Positions 24,408 through 34,952 of a DNA stretch of 64,000 bases are shown one piece after another. The stretch lies in the NCBI GenBank assembly GCA_015056055.1, contig SVHC01000001.1, positions 119,157 to 183,156 of the forward strand, read 5' to 3'. Source of the stretch: Clostridiales bacterium (GTDB taxonomy: Bacteria > Bacillota > Clostridia > Christensenellales > Aristaeellaceae). Within the stretch, counting starts at the first letter, position 1. Every line of letters starts with the position of its first letter. The notes beneath the pieces are model-generated. The model had not been told where the DNA came from and did no database searches. It worked only from the letters and a program-made list of their open reading frames with translations. Made by a program: the position numbers and the translations under genes.

Positions 24408-25724
24408 ATGGATCTGTTTTCCTATGATCAGAGCCAAAATAAAAAGCTTGCCCCGCTGGCCGACCGCATGCGTCCGCGCACGCTGGATGAATTTATCGGT
24501 CAGGAGGCAATCGTCGGAAACGGCCGCCTTTTGCGGCGTGCAATCGAGGCAGACCGGCTGACAAGTTCCATATTCTGGGGCCCGCCCGGAACGGGAAAAA
24601 CCACGCTGGCTTCCATTGTCGCCAACCAGACGAGAAGCGAATTTGTGAAGCTCAACGCAGTTACCAGCGGCGTGGCGGATGTTCGCGAAGTCATCAAGGC
24701 GGCGGAAAGCCGTCTTTCCATGTACGGCAGATCAACGTATCTTTTGCTGGATGAGTGCCACAGGTGGAGCAAGGCGCAATCGGATTCCATCCTGCCTGCG
24801 ATCGAGGCGGGCGTGATTCGCTTTATCGGCTCCACAACGGAAAATCCCATGATCGCGATGACCCCGGCTATCGTATCGCGCTGCAGGCTGTTCCGGTTTG
24901 AGGCGCTTACGCAAAAAGAGGTCGAAAAGGCCATTCTTTCGGCGGTTTCGGATACGGAACGCGGCTACGGGCGGCAGAAGGTCGCTGTCGAGGATGCGGC
25001 GCTTCATCACATTGCCTCCGTGGCAAACGGCGACGTGCGCGCGGCGCTCAATGCGCTGGAACTTGCCGTGCTCACCACGCCCATGGATGCGGACGGGATT
25101 TCGCGCATCACGCTTGCGATTGCGGAGGAATCCATTCAGAAGCCGGTGGTCCGGTTTGATGAATCCATGCTCTATGATATGCTCAGCGCATTTTGCAAAT
25201 CGCTGCGAGGTTCGGATTCGGATGCTGCGCTTGCATGGTTTGCACGCATGAACTATGCCGGAATGGATCCGCGCATCATCGTGCGCCGCGTGATCGCGCA
25301 TGCCAGCGAGGATGTGGGCCTTGCCAATCCGCAGGCCATGCTGCAGGCGGTGGCGGCTGCGCAGGCGCTGGAGTTTATCGGCATGCCGGAAGCAAAGCTG
25401 CCCATTTCGCAGGCAATCATCGCCGTATGCGAAAGCCCGAAATCCAATTCCGTGGTCATGGCGATCGACAAGGCCATGGAGGATGCCGAAAAGGGCGGAT
25501 ATCAGCCGGTGCCCATCCATCTGCGGGACACGCACTACAAAGGGCACGAAAGAATTAACTCCGGCGAAGGCTACAAATATGCGCACGATTTCCCCGGCCA
25601 TTACGTCAAACAGGAGTATGCGCCGCTGGAAGCAAAAGGAATGCCGTATTATCTGCCCGGCGAGGAAGGATTTGAACAGGAAATTCGGAAAATTCGCTCG
25701 GAACGCGGGATTCCAAACGAATAG
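24408..25724 (+). CDS. rarA: Replication-associated recombination ATPase RarA (MgsA)
   Basis: A 438-residue clamp-loader-like AAA+ ATPase that acts at stalled replication forks. Walker A is GPPGTGKT (58-65), Walker B LLLDEC (112-117) with the RarA-type CHRWSKAQSD following (usually EVHRFNKAQQD), the sensor IGSTTENP, and the C-terminal MgsA region with DVGLANPQAM, YQPVP and HYKGHERINSGEGYKYAHDFPG-type sequence. The ATG at 24408 has CCGGAGG upstream and lies two bases after the pectate-lyase-like gene. Length is normal. Confidence 0.93.
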   Translation: MDLFSYDQSQNKKLAPLADRMRPRTLDEFIGQEAIVGNGRLLRRAIEADRLTSSIFWGPPGTGKTTLASIVANQTRSEFVKLNAVTSGVADVREVIKAAESRLSMYGRSTYLLLDECHRWSKAQSDSILPAIEAGVIRFIGSTTENPMIAMTPAIVSRCRLFRFEALTQKEVEKAILSAVSDTERGYGRQKVAVEDAALHHIASVANGDVRAALNALELAVLTTPMDADGISRITLAIAEESIQKPVVRFDESMLYDMLSAFCKSLRGSDSDAALAWFARMNYAGMDPRIIVRRVIAHASEDVGLANPQAMLQAVAAAQALEFIGMPEAKLPISQAIIAVCESPKSNSVVMAIDKAMEDAEKGGYQPVPIHLRDTHYKGHERINSGEGYKYAHDFPGHYVKQEYAPLEAKGMPYYLPGEEGFEQEIRKIRSERGIPNE

Positions 25725-25777
25725 GTGTGACATACTGAAAAGTAATTTGCAACGAGGAGAAAGGGAGAAATGATATT

Positions 25778-25828
25778 CTCTCCCTCCGTCACGGCTTTGC
25801 TGCGCCACCTCCCTCGTCAGAGGGCGGC
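25778..25828. repeat. Palindromic repeat family P between rarA and the VanW gene
   Basis: CTCCCTCCGTCACGGC, a short loop, GCGCCA and CCTCCCTC-gtcag-AGGGCGG. It is nearly the same sequence, in the other orientation, as the segment that interrupts the primase gene at 54612. Confidence 0.7.
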
Positions 25829-25873
25829 TTGGAGTTGTTGACCAAAATGAGTTTATAAAGTCAGGAGCAGGAC

Positions 25874-27325
25874 ATGCAGAACAAACCCAAGGAAACCAAT
25901 AAGAGCAAGCAGAATGCAAAGAAAAGAAAAAAGAACCGCCATTGCTGGTGGGCGGCGCCGGTGATCAGCCTTTCCGTGGTTGTGCTGGTGGTGGCGGGGC
26001 TGTTTATCTCGCAGCAGATGGAAATCTACCGTCACTATCGCACCATGCGCGATGCGGTGGAGAATCCTACCTATTATGCGGGGATTTATCTGGACGGAAT
26101 TTCGCTGGAAAATGCAACGCCGGAGCAGGCGATTGCCCACTGGCGGGAGAACGTCGAGCCTTCCTATGCAAATCGTACCGTAACGGTGAATGTGCAGGGA
26201 CGCACCTATACCTTTGCCGCCGCGGATTTCGGCTACACCAGCAATTATGAGGAAGTGCTGAATCAGGCGTATGCCATCGGACGCAGCGGCAGCCTTGAAG
26301 AACGCTACCGCGAAATTCAGCAGATGGCGGGCTCCAGCCGCGACGTATTTACGGAGCGCACGATGGTGAATGCCGCGCTGGTGGAAGAACGTCTGGATGA
26401 AATCGTCAGCGAAATCGATACCGGAGCATCGGATGCGCGCGTTACCGGTTTCAATGCCGAAACGAAGGAGTTTACCTTTGCCGAGGGCGTTGCGGGCTAT
26501 GCCGTGAATGCCGGGCAGCTCAAAAGCGACGTGCTGAATGCGTTTGCCACCGGCGAAAATCTGGTTGTGGAGGCGCAGGTCTCTCTCGTGCAGCCGAAGA
26601 ACACGGTAGAGGCGATCCGAGCCAAATACGGCCTGATCGACAGCGCGACCACCAATGCATCCTCGTCCAGCTCGAACCGCCTTTCCAATATTCAGCTTGC
26701 ATGCTCGACCATCAACGGATTCTGCCTGCAGCCGGGCGAAACCTTCTCGTTCAACGGAGTAGTCGGCAAGCGTACCAAGGACAGAGGCTATAAGGAAGCA
26801 CCCGCGTATATCAACGGCCTTGTTGAAGATGATGTGGGCGGCGGCATCTGCCAGGTTTCCACAACGCTGTTCAATGCTGTGGTAAAGGCGGATATGAAGA
26901 TCACCGAGCGCAGCGCGCATTCCCGCCCGGTTTCCTATGTGGATTACGGCAAGGATGCGGCGGTCAACTGGCCGGATACGGATCTGAAATTCACCAATGA
27001 ATCGAATGATCCGATCTATATCGTGGCTGAGGTTACGGAAAACAAGCGCGTTGTGATTTCGGTTTACGGAAGAATGTTTGATGACGGCGGCTCCATCGTC
27101 ATCAAGGCCAAAACGGTCGAAACGCTGGAACCCGGTCAGCCCGAATATCGCCAGAATGCCTCGCTTCTGCCCGGTGAATTCCTGGTCGTGTCGGATGCAC
27201 GCGAGGGCTACAAGGCCGAAGCGTACAAGGTTTATCTGGATGCGGACGGAAATGAGATCGACCGCGAACTGCTGTGCAAGACGACCTACCGCGCGTCCGG
27301 CGGAGTGATCGAATTCGGCCCGTAG
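25874..27325 (+). CDS. VanW family protein with peptidoglycan-binding-like and G5-like domains
   Basis: A 483-residue membrane-anchored extracellular protein. A Lys/Arg-rich start (1-24) precedes one membrane helix (about 28-46), a YoaR/PG_binding_4-type region (about 85-200) and the VanW domain (about 225-370: [48 protein letters not shown]). The final part resembles a G5-like beta domain. VanW proteins accompany some vancomycin-resistance loci but most, like this one, stand apart from them and probably act on the cell wall; the activity is not known. The start has CAGGAG six bases upstream. metA follows after 55 bases. Confidence 0.85.
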   Translation: MQNKPKETNKSKQNAKKRKKNRHCWWAAPVISLSVVVLVVAGLFISQQMEIYRHYRTMRDAVENPTYYAGIYLDGISLENATPEQAIAHWRENVEPSYANRTVTVNVQGRTYTFAAADFGYTSNYEEVLNQAYAIGRSGSLEERYREIQQMAGSSRDVFTERTMVNAALVEERLDEIVSEIDTGASDARVTGFNAETKEFTFAEGVAGYAVNAGQLKSDVLNAFATGENLVVEAQVSLVQPKNTVEAIRAKYGLIDSATTNASSSSSNRLSNIQLACSTINGFCLQPGETFSFNGVVGKRTKDRGYKEAPAYINGLVEDDVGGGICQVSTTLFNAVVKADMKITERSAHSRPVSYVDYGKDAAVNWPDTDLKFTNESNDPIYIVAEVTENKRVVISVYGRMFDDGGSIVIKAKTVETLEPGQPEYRQNASLLPGEFLVVSDAREGYKAEAYKVYLDADGNEIDRELLCKTTYRASGGVIEFGP

Positions 27326-27380
27326 TGTTAGTGAAAGAACGGTTTTATATTGCTTTTTGATTTCAAACGGAGGAAAACCA

Positions 27381-28319
27381 ATGCCTGTAAAAGTACCGAA
27401 CAATCTGCCTGCCGTGCAGGTATTGCAGAACGAGAATATTTTTGTAATGACGGAAGAACGCGCCAGCATGCAGGACATTCGTCCCCTGCGCATCGCGATT
27501 CTGAACCTGATGCCCACCAAGGAAGTGACGGAAACGCAGCTTTTGCGCGTGATCGGAAACACGCCGCTGCAGGTTGAGGTAACGCTTCTTCGCACGGCTA
27601 CGCACCTTTCGCGCAACACTTCCACGCAGCATCTGGAAGCGTTCTACAAGACCTTTGAAGACGTGCGCAATGAAAAATTCGACGGACTGGTTATCACCGG
27701 CGCACCCGTCGAACAGATGGAATTTGAAGAGGTCAATTACTGGAATGAACTGACGCAGATCATTGACTGGGCGGAGGAGCACGTATTCTCTACCTTCTAT
27801 ATCTGCTGGGCAGCGCAGGCGGGTCTGTACTATCATTACGGCGTGCGCAAGTATCCCCTGGAAAAGAAGTGCTTCGGCGTGTTTGAACACCGCGTGCTTC
27901 TGCCGGGCCATCCTTTGATGCGCGGATTCGATTCGGTCTTCTTTGCACCGCACTCCCGCCATACCGAAGTTCGCAGCGAGGATATCGCTACGGTTGATAA
28001 TCTTGATGTTCTGGCTGCAAGCGCGGATGCGGGCATGTATATCGCAGCAAGCCCCCGCGGAAAGCGCGTGTTCGTTACCGGCCATTCGGAGTACGATCCC
28101 AATACCCTGCGCCTGGAATACGAGCGCGACGTAAACAAGGGCCTGGAGATCGAAGTTCCGAAGAATTACTTCCCGGACGACGATCCTACCAAGCCCCCGT
28201 GTGTGCGCTGGCGCGCGCATTCCAATCTTCTGTTCCAGAACTGGCTGAACTACTGCGTATATCAGGAAACTCCCTACGATTATGACCTCATCGGAAACGA
28301 GCCGGGCACGCCCGTGTAA
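27381..28319 (+). CDS. metA: Homoserine O-acetyltransferase, MetA type
   Basis: A 312-residue enzyme that acylates homoserine at the first committed step of methionine synthesis. Catalytic residues are visible: Cys142 in YICWAAQAG and the His and Glu of GHSEYD (about 235-237). Residue 111 is Glu in GAPVE; in characterised MetA enzymes Glu here goes with acetyl-CoA and Gly with succinyl-CoA, so acetyl transfer is predicted. The start at 27381 follows GGAGG; an ATG-like start 24 bases upstream lacks a site. Its last 40 bases overlap the convergent homocysteine methyltransferase gene. Confidence 0.92.
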   Translation: MPVKVPNNLPAVQVLQNENIFVMTEERASMQDIRPLRIAILNLMPTKEVTETQLLRVIGNTPLQVEVTLLRTATHLSRNTSTQHLEAFYKTFEDVRNEKFDGLVITGAPVEQMEFEEVNYWNELTQIIDWAEEHVFSTFYICWAAQAGLYYHYGVRKYPLEKKCFGVFEHRVLLPGHPLMRGFDSVFFAPHSRHTEVRSEDIATVDNLDVLAASADAGMYIAASPRGKRVFVTGHSEYDPNTLRLEYERDVNKGLEIEVPKNYFPDDDPTKPPCVRWRAHSNLLFQNWLNYCVYQETPYDYDLIGNEPGTPV

Positions 28320-29416
28320 TGCAGGAGAACGCGCTCTGAGGTGCCTTCTTCAAAAAGGAAGGGCAGCTGGCAAAGCGTCTGTGCCTCTTCGATGGCCTCG
28401 ATGGCCTCGTCCTCGGAAAGACCGTCCAGCACAAATTCCACTGCATTGATATCGTCATCCAGATCAAGCAGATCATCAACGTCGTCCACGCGGGCGGCGT
28501 TGATTTCGTCTATGCGGACAAACTGACGCTGCGAGCAGATGTAGCCGGGCAATTCTTTTTTCTCGAATGCGGGGAACACAACCGATTTCATGGCGGAAAT
28601 GTGCGCGGGCGTGGTGCCGCAGCAGCCGCCGATGGAGGTTGCGCCGGCGTCGGCCAGCTTCTGCATGGAAACGGCCATGTCCTCCGGCGAGAAGGGATAG
28701 GTCACGCAGCCGCATTCGCACATTACGGGAAGTCCCGCGTTGGGCTGCACGACGATGGGAAGATTCGTCACCGCGCGCATGCGGCGAAGCGGCTCGATCA
28801 TTTCGTCCGGACCGCCGGAGCAGTTGATGCCGATGGCGGATGCGCCGGCATGCTCCAGAATCAGCGCGCAGCACTCCGGCGTGTTGCCGGTCAGCGTGCG
28901 GCAGTTCTTTTCAAACGTCATGGACGCGACTACGGGCAGTCCCGTTTCCTTTGCGGCGACGAGCGCGGCGCGGCATTCAGCCACGTCGGCCATGGTTTCA
29001 ATAATCACGGCGTCGGCATTCTTTCCGGCCCGGGCGCAGGCGCGGAAGCCGTCCATCATCTCTTCAACGCTTTTGGTGCCGACAGGGCGCAGGAACTCGC
29101 CCGTGGGGCCGATGTCAAGCGCTACGAAATTGCCTGCGGCGCGTGCGTTTTCAACGCCCTTTTCAATCAGCTCGTTAAGACGCTCTTCCATGCCGAGCGC
29201 ACGAAGCTTGATGGGGTTTGCGCCGAAAGTGTTCGTAATGGAAACGTCCGCACCGGCTGCGGCATAGTCCGCATGGATGGAACGGATGGCTTCGGAGTTT
29301 TCGGCGTTCAGTGCGGCAGGGCAGCGGGTCTTGATTCCGCGCGCTTCGATGAGCGCACCCATGCTGCCGTCAAAAATCAGATGACCGCCTGTCAAACGTG
29401 CAAGAAAGTTATTCAT
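28280..29416 (-). CDS. Homocysteine S-methyltransferase family protein
   Basis: A 378-residue protein whose first 300 residues are a zinc-dependent homocysteine methyltransferase barrel: [13 protein letters not shown] near the start, zinc ligands Cys199 (GINCSGG) and Cys265-Cys266 (GGCCGTTP). It transfers a methyl group to homocysteine to make methionine. The last 80 residues, very acidic in part ([12 protein letters not shown]), do not match the barrel; in longer clostridial MetH-like proteins (about 800 residues) a folate-binding module follows this point, and it is missing here. The gene ends inside metA on the other strand. Its promoter faces away from trigger factor. The start has AAGGAGG. 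Confidence 0.87.
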   Translation of the reverse strand: MNNFLARLTGGHLIFDGSMGALIEARGIKTRCPAALNAENSEAIRSIHADYAAAGADVSITNTFGANPIKLRALGMEERLNELIEKGVENARAAGNFVALDIGPTGEFLRPVGTKSVEEMMDGFRACARAGKNADAVIIETMADVAECRAALVAAKETGLPVVASMTFEKNCRTLTGNTPECCALILEHAGASAIGINCSGGPDEMIEPLRRMRAVTNLPIVVQPNAGLPVMCECGCVTYPFSPEDMAVSMQKLADAGATSIGGCCGTTPAHISAMKSVVFPAFEKKELPGYICSQRQFVRIDEINAARVDDVDDLLDLDDDINAVEFVLDGLSEDEAIEAIEEAQTLCQLPFLFEEGTSERVLLHYTGVPGSFPMRS

Positions 29417-29442
29417 AGGGCAAGCCTCCTTTTATGCGTTAA

Positions 29443-29471
29443 ATTATAACATATTTTACCGCCATAAGCAA
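29443..29471 (-). promoter_or_regulatory. Promoter of the homocysteine methyltransferase gene
   Basis: Minus-strand TTGCTT (29471-29466) and TATAAT (29448-29443) with 17 bases between, 27 bases before the start codon. It is divergent from the trigger factor promoter. Confidence 0.8.
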
Positions 29472-29491
29472 TTCTATCGGCATCATACATC

Positions 29492-29520
29492 TTGCAATCT
29501 TTGCATTCATGTGCTAGAAT
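29492..29520 (+). promoter_or_regulatory. Promoter of the trigger factor gene
   Basis: TTGCAA (29492-29497) and TAGAAT (29515-29520) are 17 bases apart, with a TGC extension before the -10. Confidence 0.75.
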
Positions 29521-29561
29521 GTACGACGGAATTGTACGGGTATAATCAGGAGGGTATTATA

Positions 29562-30848
29562 ATGAGTGCAACCGTTGAAAGACTTAGCAAAACCAAGGCT
29601 AAAATCACCATCACCGTAGAAGCAAGCGTATTCGAAGAGCATATGGAAAAGGCGTATCGCAAGGATGCGAAGCGCTTCAATATACCGGGCTTCCGTCGCG
29701 GCCGTGCTCCGCGCGCTCTGATCGAGCGTTACTATGGCGCAGGCGCCTTCTTTGAGAGCGCTTTCGAGTCCGCATTCACCGCTGCTTATCCGGCAGCTCT
29801 GGAAGAGACCGGCATCAAGCCCATCGCCAATCCGGAAGTTGACGTTCTGCAGATCGAAAAGGGCAAGGACCTGATTTTCGAAGCAGTTGTTTACGAGTAT
29901 CCGGTAGCCGAGCTGGGCGATTACAAGTCCATCCGCGTTGAGAAGGTCGTTGAGGAAGTTACCGATGACGACGTAAACGCAGAAATCGAGCGCGACCGTG
30001 ACCGCGTTGCCCGTTACATCGACGTTACCGATCGTCCCGTTCAGCTGGATGACGAGACCAACATCGACTACAAGGGCTTCTGCGACGGCGAACAGTTCGA
30101 AGGCGGCACCGCTGAAGGCCAGACTCTGGTAATCGGTTCCGGCCACTTCATCCCCGGCTTCGAAGAGCAGCTCGTTGGCAAGAACATCGGCGAGGAAGTT
30201 ACCGTTGACGTTACCTTCCCCGAGGTATATCATGCAGAAAACCTCAAGGGCAAGGCCGCTCAGTTCATCGTTAAGATCAACGGCATCCGCGCTAAGGAAC
30301 TGCCGGCTCTGGACGATGAGTTCGCCAAGGACGTTTCCGAGTTCGACACTCTGGATGAGTACAAGGCTTCCGTACGCACCCGCCTCGTAGAGGCAGCCGA
30401 GCGTAAGGCCGAAGGCGCTTTCGAGAACGAAGTTATCGAAAAGCTCACCGAGATGGCTGATGTTGAAATCCCCGAGCCGATGATCGAGGACGAACTCAAC
30501 AACATCCTGCGCGACATGGAAATGCGCCTGATGTATCAGGGCATGCGCATGGAAGATTTCCTCAAGTACACCGGCCAGACCATCGAGCAGGTTCGCGAGA
30601 TGTACAAGGATCAGGCCGAAATGCGCGTTCACACCCGCCTCGCTCTGGAAGCTCTGAAGGCTGCTGAAGGCCTCACCGCTACCGAAGAGGAAGTTGACGC
30701 CGAGCTGCAGAAGATGGCTGACAACCAGAAGAAGTCTCTGGACGAGTTCAAGGCCACTCTGTCTGCCGACGCCAAGGAATACTACACCATGCTCACCGAG
30801 ATGAACAAGACCGTTGAGGCTCTCAAGGGCTACGCAGCTCAGGCATAA
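29562..30848 (+). CDS. tig: Trigger factor chaperone/prolyl isomerase
   Basis: A 428-residue ribosome-associated chaperone. The three domains are visible: ribosome-binding tail with the signature FNIPGFRRGRAPR (about 39-51, GFRxGxxP), an FKBP-type isomerase domain (about 150-245, FIPGFEEQLVGKNIGEE) and the helical C-terminal cradle. Codon use is strongly biased to C-ending and favoured codons, as expected for an abundant protein. The start at 29562 follows AGGAGG. It heads the tig-clpP-clpX-lonB cluster that is common in Firmicutes. Confidence 0.95.
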   Translation: MSATVERLSKTKAKITITVEASVFEEHMEKAYRKDAKRFNIPGFRRGRAPRALIERYYGAGAFFESAFESAFTAAYPAALEETGIKPIANPEVDVLQIEKGKDLIFEAVVYEYPVAELGDYKSIRVEKVVEEVTDDDVNAEIERDRDRVARYIDVTDRPVQLDDETNIDYKGFCDGEQFEGGTAEGQTLVIGSGHFIPGFEEQLVGKNIGEEVTVDVTFPEVYHAENLKGKAAQFIVKINGIRAKELPALDDEFAKDVSEFDTLDEYKASVRTRLVEAAERKAEGAFENEVIEKLTEMADVEIPEPMIEDELNNILRDMEMRLMYQGMRMEDFLKYTGQTIEQVREMYKDQAEMRVHTRLALEALKAAEGLTATEEEVDAELQKMADNQKKSLDEFKATLSADAKEYYTMLTEMNKTVEALKGYAAQA

Positions 30849-30889
30849 TCACGCTTGTTCGGAAGCAAAAAACAAAATAGCAATTCAGC

Positions 30890-30921
30890 GTTGTCCCGGC
30901 GCATAACTTCGCCGGGGCAAC
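30890..30921 (+). terminator. Hairpin between tig and clpP
   Basis: A 12-bp stem with one G-T pair (GTTGTCCCGGCG with CGCCGGGGCAAC). No T-tract follows, so it is more likely an mRNA end or pausing structure than a full terminator. Confidence 0.45.
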
Positions 30922-30992
30922 ACATAATCTAAGGGACTATTTAATACAGTTCCCCTGAAATGCTAATGTCAAGGTCAAAAGGAGGTGCGGTC

Positions 30993-31583
30993 ATGCAGAA
31001 CAATCTGGTACCGTATGTAGTGGAACAAACCAACCGTGGAGAGCGAACCTATGATATTTTTTCCCGCCTGCTGAAGGACAGAATTATTTTCCTCACCGGC
31101 GAGATCGACAGCGCTACGGCCAATATCATTATCGCGCAGATGCTGTTTCTGGAGATGGAAAATCCGGATGCGGACATCATGCTTTATATCAACAGCCCCG
31201 GCGGAGAGATCACCGCAGGCATGGCGATTTATGACACTATGCGCTATCTGAAGTGCGAGGTATCCACGATTTGCGTGGGCATGGCGGCTTCCATGGCGGC
31301 GGTGCTGCTGTCGTCCGGTGCGAAGGGCAAGAGAAAGGCTCTTCCCAATGCCGAGGTTATGATTCATCAGCCTCTGGGCGGAACGCAGGGTCAGGCGACC
31401 GATATCGCGATCCATGCAGAGCGCATCCTGAAGATGAAGAAAAAGCTCAATCAGATTCTGGCCGAAAACAGCGGCAAGGACCTGGCCGAAATCGAGCACG
31501 ATGTGGAAAGAGACTATTTCCTCACTGCCGAGGAAGCTATGGCTTACGGCCTGATTGACGAGATTATCGCTCCGAGGAGATAA
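30993..31583 (+). CDS. clpP: ATP-dependent Clp protease proteolytic subunit
   Basis: A 196-residue serine peptidase that forms the double-ring chamber of ClpXP. The catalytic triad is Ser100 (GMAASMAA), His125 (MIHQP) and Asp174 (ERDYF). The N-terminal [20 protein letters not shown]-type sequence is standard. The start at 30993 follows AAAGGAGGTG; upstream in-frame ATGs lack a site. clpX starts two bases after its stop, so the two are co-translated. Confidence 0.96.
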   Translation: MQNNLVPYVVEQTNRGERTYDIFSRLLKDRIIFLTGEIDSATANIIIAQMLFLEMENPDADIMLYINSPGGEITAGMAIYDTMRYLKCEVSTICVGMAASMAAVLLSSGAKGKRKALPNAEVMIHQPLGGTQGQATDIAIHAERILKMKKKLNQILAENSGKDLAEIEHDVERDYFLTAEEAMAYGLIDEIIAPRR

Positions 31584-31585
31584 AA

Positions 31586-32854
<1,269 letters not shown>

Positions 32855-32865
32855 ATAGAATGGTG

Positions 32866-32902
32866 AACTCCCGGCCGGGCAAATGCCTGACCGGGAGTTT
32901 TT
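32866..32902 (+). terminator. Terminator after clpX
   Basis: A stem AACTCCCGG with CCGGGAGTTT (32891-32900) enclosing an inner CGGGC/GCCTG stem, then a T-run. Confidence 0.85.
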
Positions 32903-32968
32903 GTGTATCGGCAATGCTTTGAATCAAAACGGAACATCCTTCCCATACTACGCCGGGAGGGATGTTTT

Positions 32969-34627
32969 TTGCTGATGAATGTGATTATGATAATTCAGCT
33001 TGCGGCGACGATCGTTGTCGGCATTTATTTTTTTCGGCAGCTGCGCGCGCAATCCGCGCCGGAAAAGGTTATCCGCAATACAAAAGGACAGGCGGAGTGG
33101 AACAAGCTCAATTCCCTTCGGCAGATTCATCTGACGGAGCCTTTGAACGAACAGGTGCGCCCGGCAAAGCTGGAGGACGTGGTCGGGCAGGAGGCGGGCA
33201 TCGATGCGCTGATGGCGGTGCTTTCAGGACCCAATCCGCAGCATGTGATCATTTACGGGCCTCCGGGCGTGGGCAAAACCTGCGCGGCGCGGCTTGCGCT
33301 GGAGGCAGCAAAACAATCCGAAGGAACGCCGTTTGCCATGAACGCACCCTTTATTGAGATGGATGCAACCTGCGTGCGCTTTGACGAAAGGGCCATTGCC
33401 GACCCATTGATCGGCAGCGTGCACGATCCGATTTATCAGGGCGCAGGGCAGCTGGGTATCAGCGGAGTTCCGCAGCCGAAGGAAGGTGCGGTGACCCGGG
33501 CACACGGCGGCGTTCTGTTTCTGGATGAGATCGGCGAACTGCATCCTTTGCAGATGAATAAGCTCCTGAAGGTTCTGGAGGACAGAAAGGTGCGCTTTGA
33601 AAGCGCGTATTACAATCGATTCGATTCCGCAACGCCCGGATGGATCCACGATGTTTTTCAAAACGGTATGCCGGCGGATTTCAGGCTTGTGGGCGCGACC
33701 ACGCGCTCACCGGAAGATATTCCGCCTGCGCTGCGCTCCCGGTGCATGGAGATTTTCTTCCGTCCGCTGGATGCCGGGGAACTTGCCGGGATTGCCGGGT
33801 CGGCCGCCGAAAGGGCGGGCTTTCCCATGGCACACGAAGATGCGGAACTGGTGGGAAGCTATGCCGCAAACGGGCGCGATGCGGTGAATATTGTGCAGAT
33901 GGCCATGGGCATTGCGCGGCGTGCGGGACGCAGGCAGATTCAAAGGGAGGATATTCTCTGGGTGGTGGACTGCGGCAGGTACACCATGCGCCATGAGGCG
34001 GGTCTTTGCCGCGCGGGCGGCGTGGGAATTGTGCATGGTCTGGCGGTACATGGAGCAGGTCAGGGTGCTGTAATGGAAATTGAGGCCACCAAAACGCCGG
34101 GTACGGGGCGCGTGACAGTGACGGGCATTGTGGAGGAAGAGGAATTTACCGGCGGTCACGGACACAAAATGCGCCGCATGAGTATGGCACGCGGCGCGGC
34201 CGAAAACGCTTATACACTGATAAAGAGTATGGGCTATCCCACAGAAGGATACGATCTGCATATCAATTTCCCGGGCGGCGTGCCGGTGGACGGTCCGTCT
34301 GCCGGCGTGGCAATGGCGGTCGCGATGGTTTCTGTATTGACGGAAAAGGCGGTTGCTTCCGATGTCGCCATCACGGGCGAGGTATCCGTGCGGGGGCGCG
34401 TACTGCCTGTCGGCGGCGTGAATGCAAAGGCACAGGCTGCGGCAAGGGCAAAGCTTGCCCGCGTGATTATCCCGAAGGACAATGCTTCCGAGCGGATTCA
34501 GGCGGAAATCGAAATCTGCCCCGTGGAGGAGATTGAGGAAGTGTTCAAGCTGGCTTTTGGAGAGGAAACGGAAATAAAAGTGCCGCTGATTTCGGATGCT
34601 TCCGTTCTGGCGGCACAGGGGGAATAG
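32969..34627 (+). CDS. lonB: Lon-family ATP-dependent protease LonB
   Basis: A 552-residue membrane-anchored AAA+ protease. One helix at the N-terminus (about 5-22), Walker A GPPGVGKT (97-104), Walker B LFLDEI (183-188), then the Lon protease domain with the Ser444 (VDGPSAG) and Lys487 (NAKAQAAA) dyad, 43 residues apart as in Lon. The 79-kDa LonA substrate-binding N-domain is absent, as expected for LonB. In Bacillus LonB acts in the forespore, so its presence hints at a sporulating ancestry. The TTG at 32969 lies eight bases from GGGAGG; ATG 32975 is the alternative, 14 bases away. Confidence 0.9.
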   Translation: MLMNVIMIIQLAATIVVGIYFFRQLRAQSAPEKVIRNTKGQAEWNKLNSLRQIHLTEPLNEQVRPAKLEDVVGQEAGIDALMAVLSGPNPQHVIIYGPPGVGKTCAARLALEAAKQSEGTPFAMNAPFIEMDATCVRFDERAIADPLIGSVHDPIYQGAGQLGISGVPQPKEGAVTRAHGGVLFLDEIGELHPLQMNKLLKVLEDRKVRFESAYYNRFDSATPGWIHDVFQNGMPADFRLVGATTRSPEDIPPALRSRCMEIFFRPLDAGELAGIAGSAAERAGFPMAHEDAELVGSYAANGRDAVNIVQMAMGIARRAGRRQIQREDILWVVDCGRYTMRHEAGLCRAGGVGIVHGLAVHGAGQGAVMEIEATKTPGTGRVTVTGIVEEEEFTGGHGHKMRRMSMARGAAENAYTLIKSMGYPTEGYDLHINFPGGVPVDGPSAGVAMAVAMVSVLTEKAVASDVAITGEVSVRGRVLPVGGVNAKAQAAARAKLARVIIPKDNASERIQAEIEICPVEEIEEVFKLAFGEETEIKVPLISDASVLAAQGE

Positions 34628-34635
34628 AATGACAC

Positions 34636-34681
34636 CTCATCAGTCTCGCTTCACTCGACAGCTTCCCCTCAAGGGGAAGCC
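34636..34681. repeat. Palindromic repeat family P after lonB
   Basis: CTCATCAGTC, a TCGCTTCACTCGA hairpin, CAGCTTCCCCTC-AAGGGGAAGC. The last part alone recurs at 34882-34904. Confidence 0.65.
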
Positions 34682-34682
34682 T

Positions 34683-34761
34683 CAGACCTCTGACAAACCC
34701 TGCAAACGCAAAAATCCTTACAAATGATAGGAATGTTGTACGGATTTTTGCTTACTGTGTC
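34683..34761. repeat. 79-bp hairpin repeat (family H), copy 1
   Basis: This segment and 63875-63953 are the same length and differ at roughly a dozen positions. Both contain GCAAAAATCCTTAC paired at a distance with a GTAMGGATTTTTGC arm. It lies in a 325-base gap between lonB and a convergent HAD gene that holds no gene; the rest of the gap (34762-34881) shows only short low-complexity repeats of CTTCCTTGTCT. Confidence 0.75.
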
Positions 34762-34881
34762 AGCTGCGCTTGCAGCCAGCGGTCACTTACGTCTATGTAA
34801 GCTTCCTTGTCTGCAAGTTTGCTTCCTTGTCTTGCAGGTTTTTTCAGACTCTGGTAAATCGCTGACTTTGTCAACGATTTA

Positions 34882-34904
34882 CAGCTTCCCCTCAAGGGGA
34901 AGCC
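34882..34904. repeat. Half-unit of palindromic repeat P
   Basis: AGCTTCCCC-tcaa-GGGGAAGCC followed by TTTT. It could also act as a terminator for rightward transcripts. Confidence 0.55.
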
Positions 34905-34952
34905 TTTTGGTACGGTTGTCGGTGTAAGCTGATTGATGAGGTGAATTGTGTT

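Noticed and set aside
27326-27380. A SAM riboswitch or T-box before metA
   Set aside because: Only 55 bases separate the genes, with no T-box core or long structured leader.
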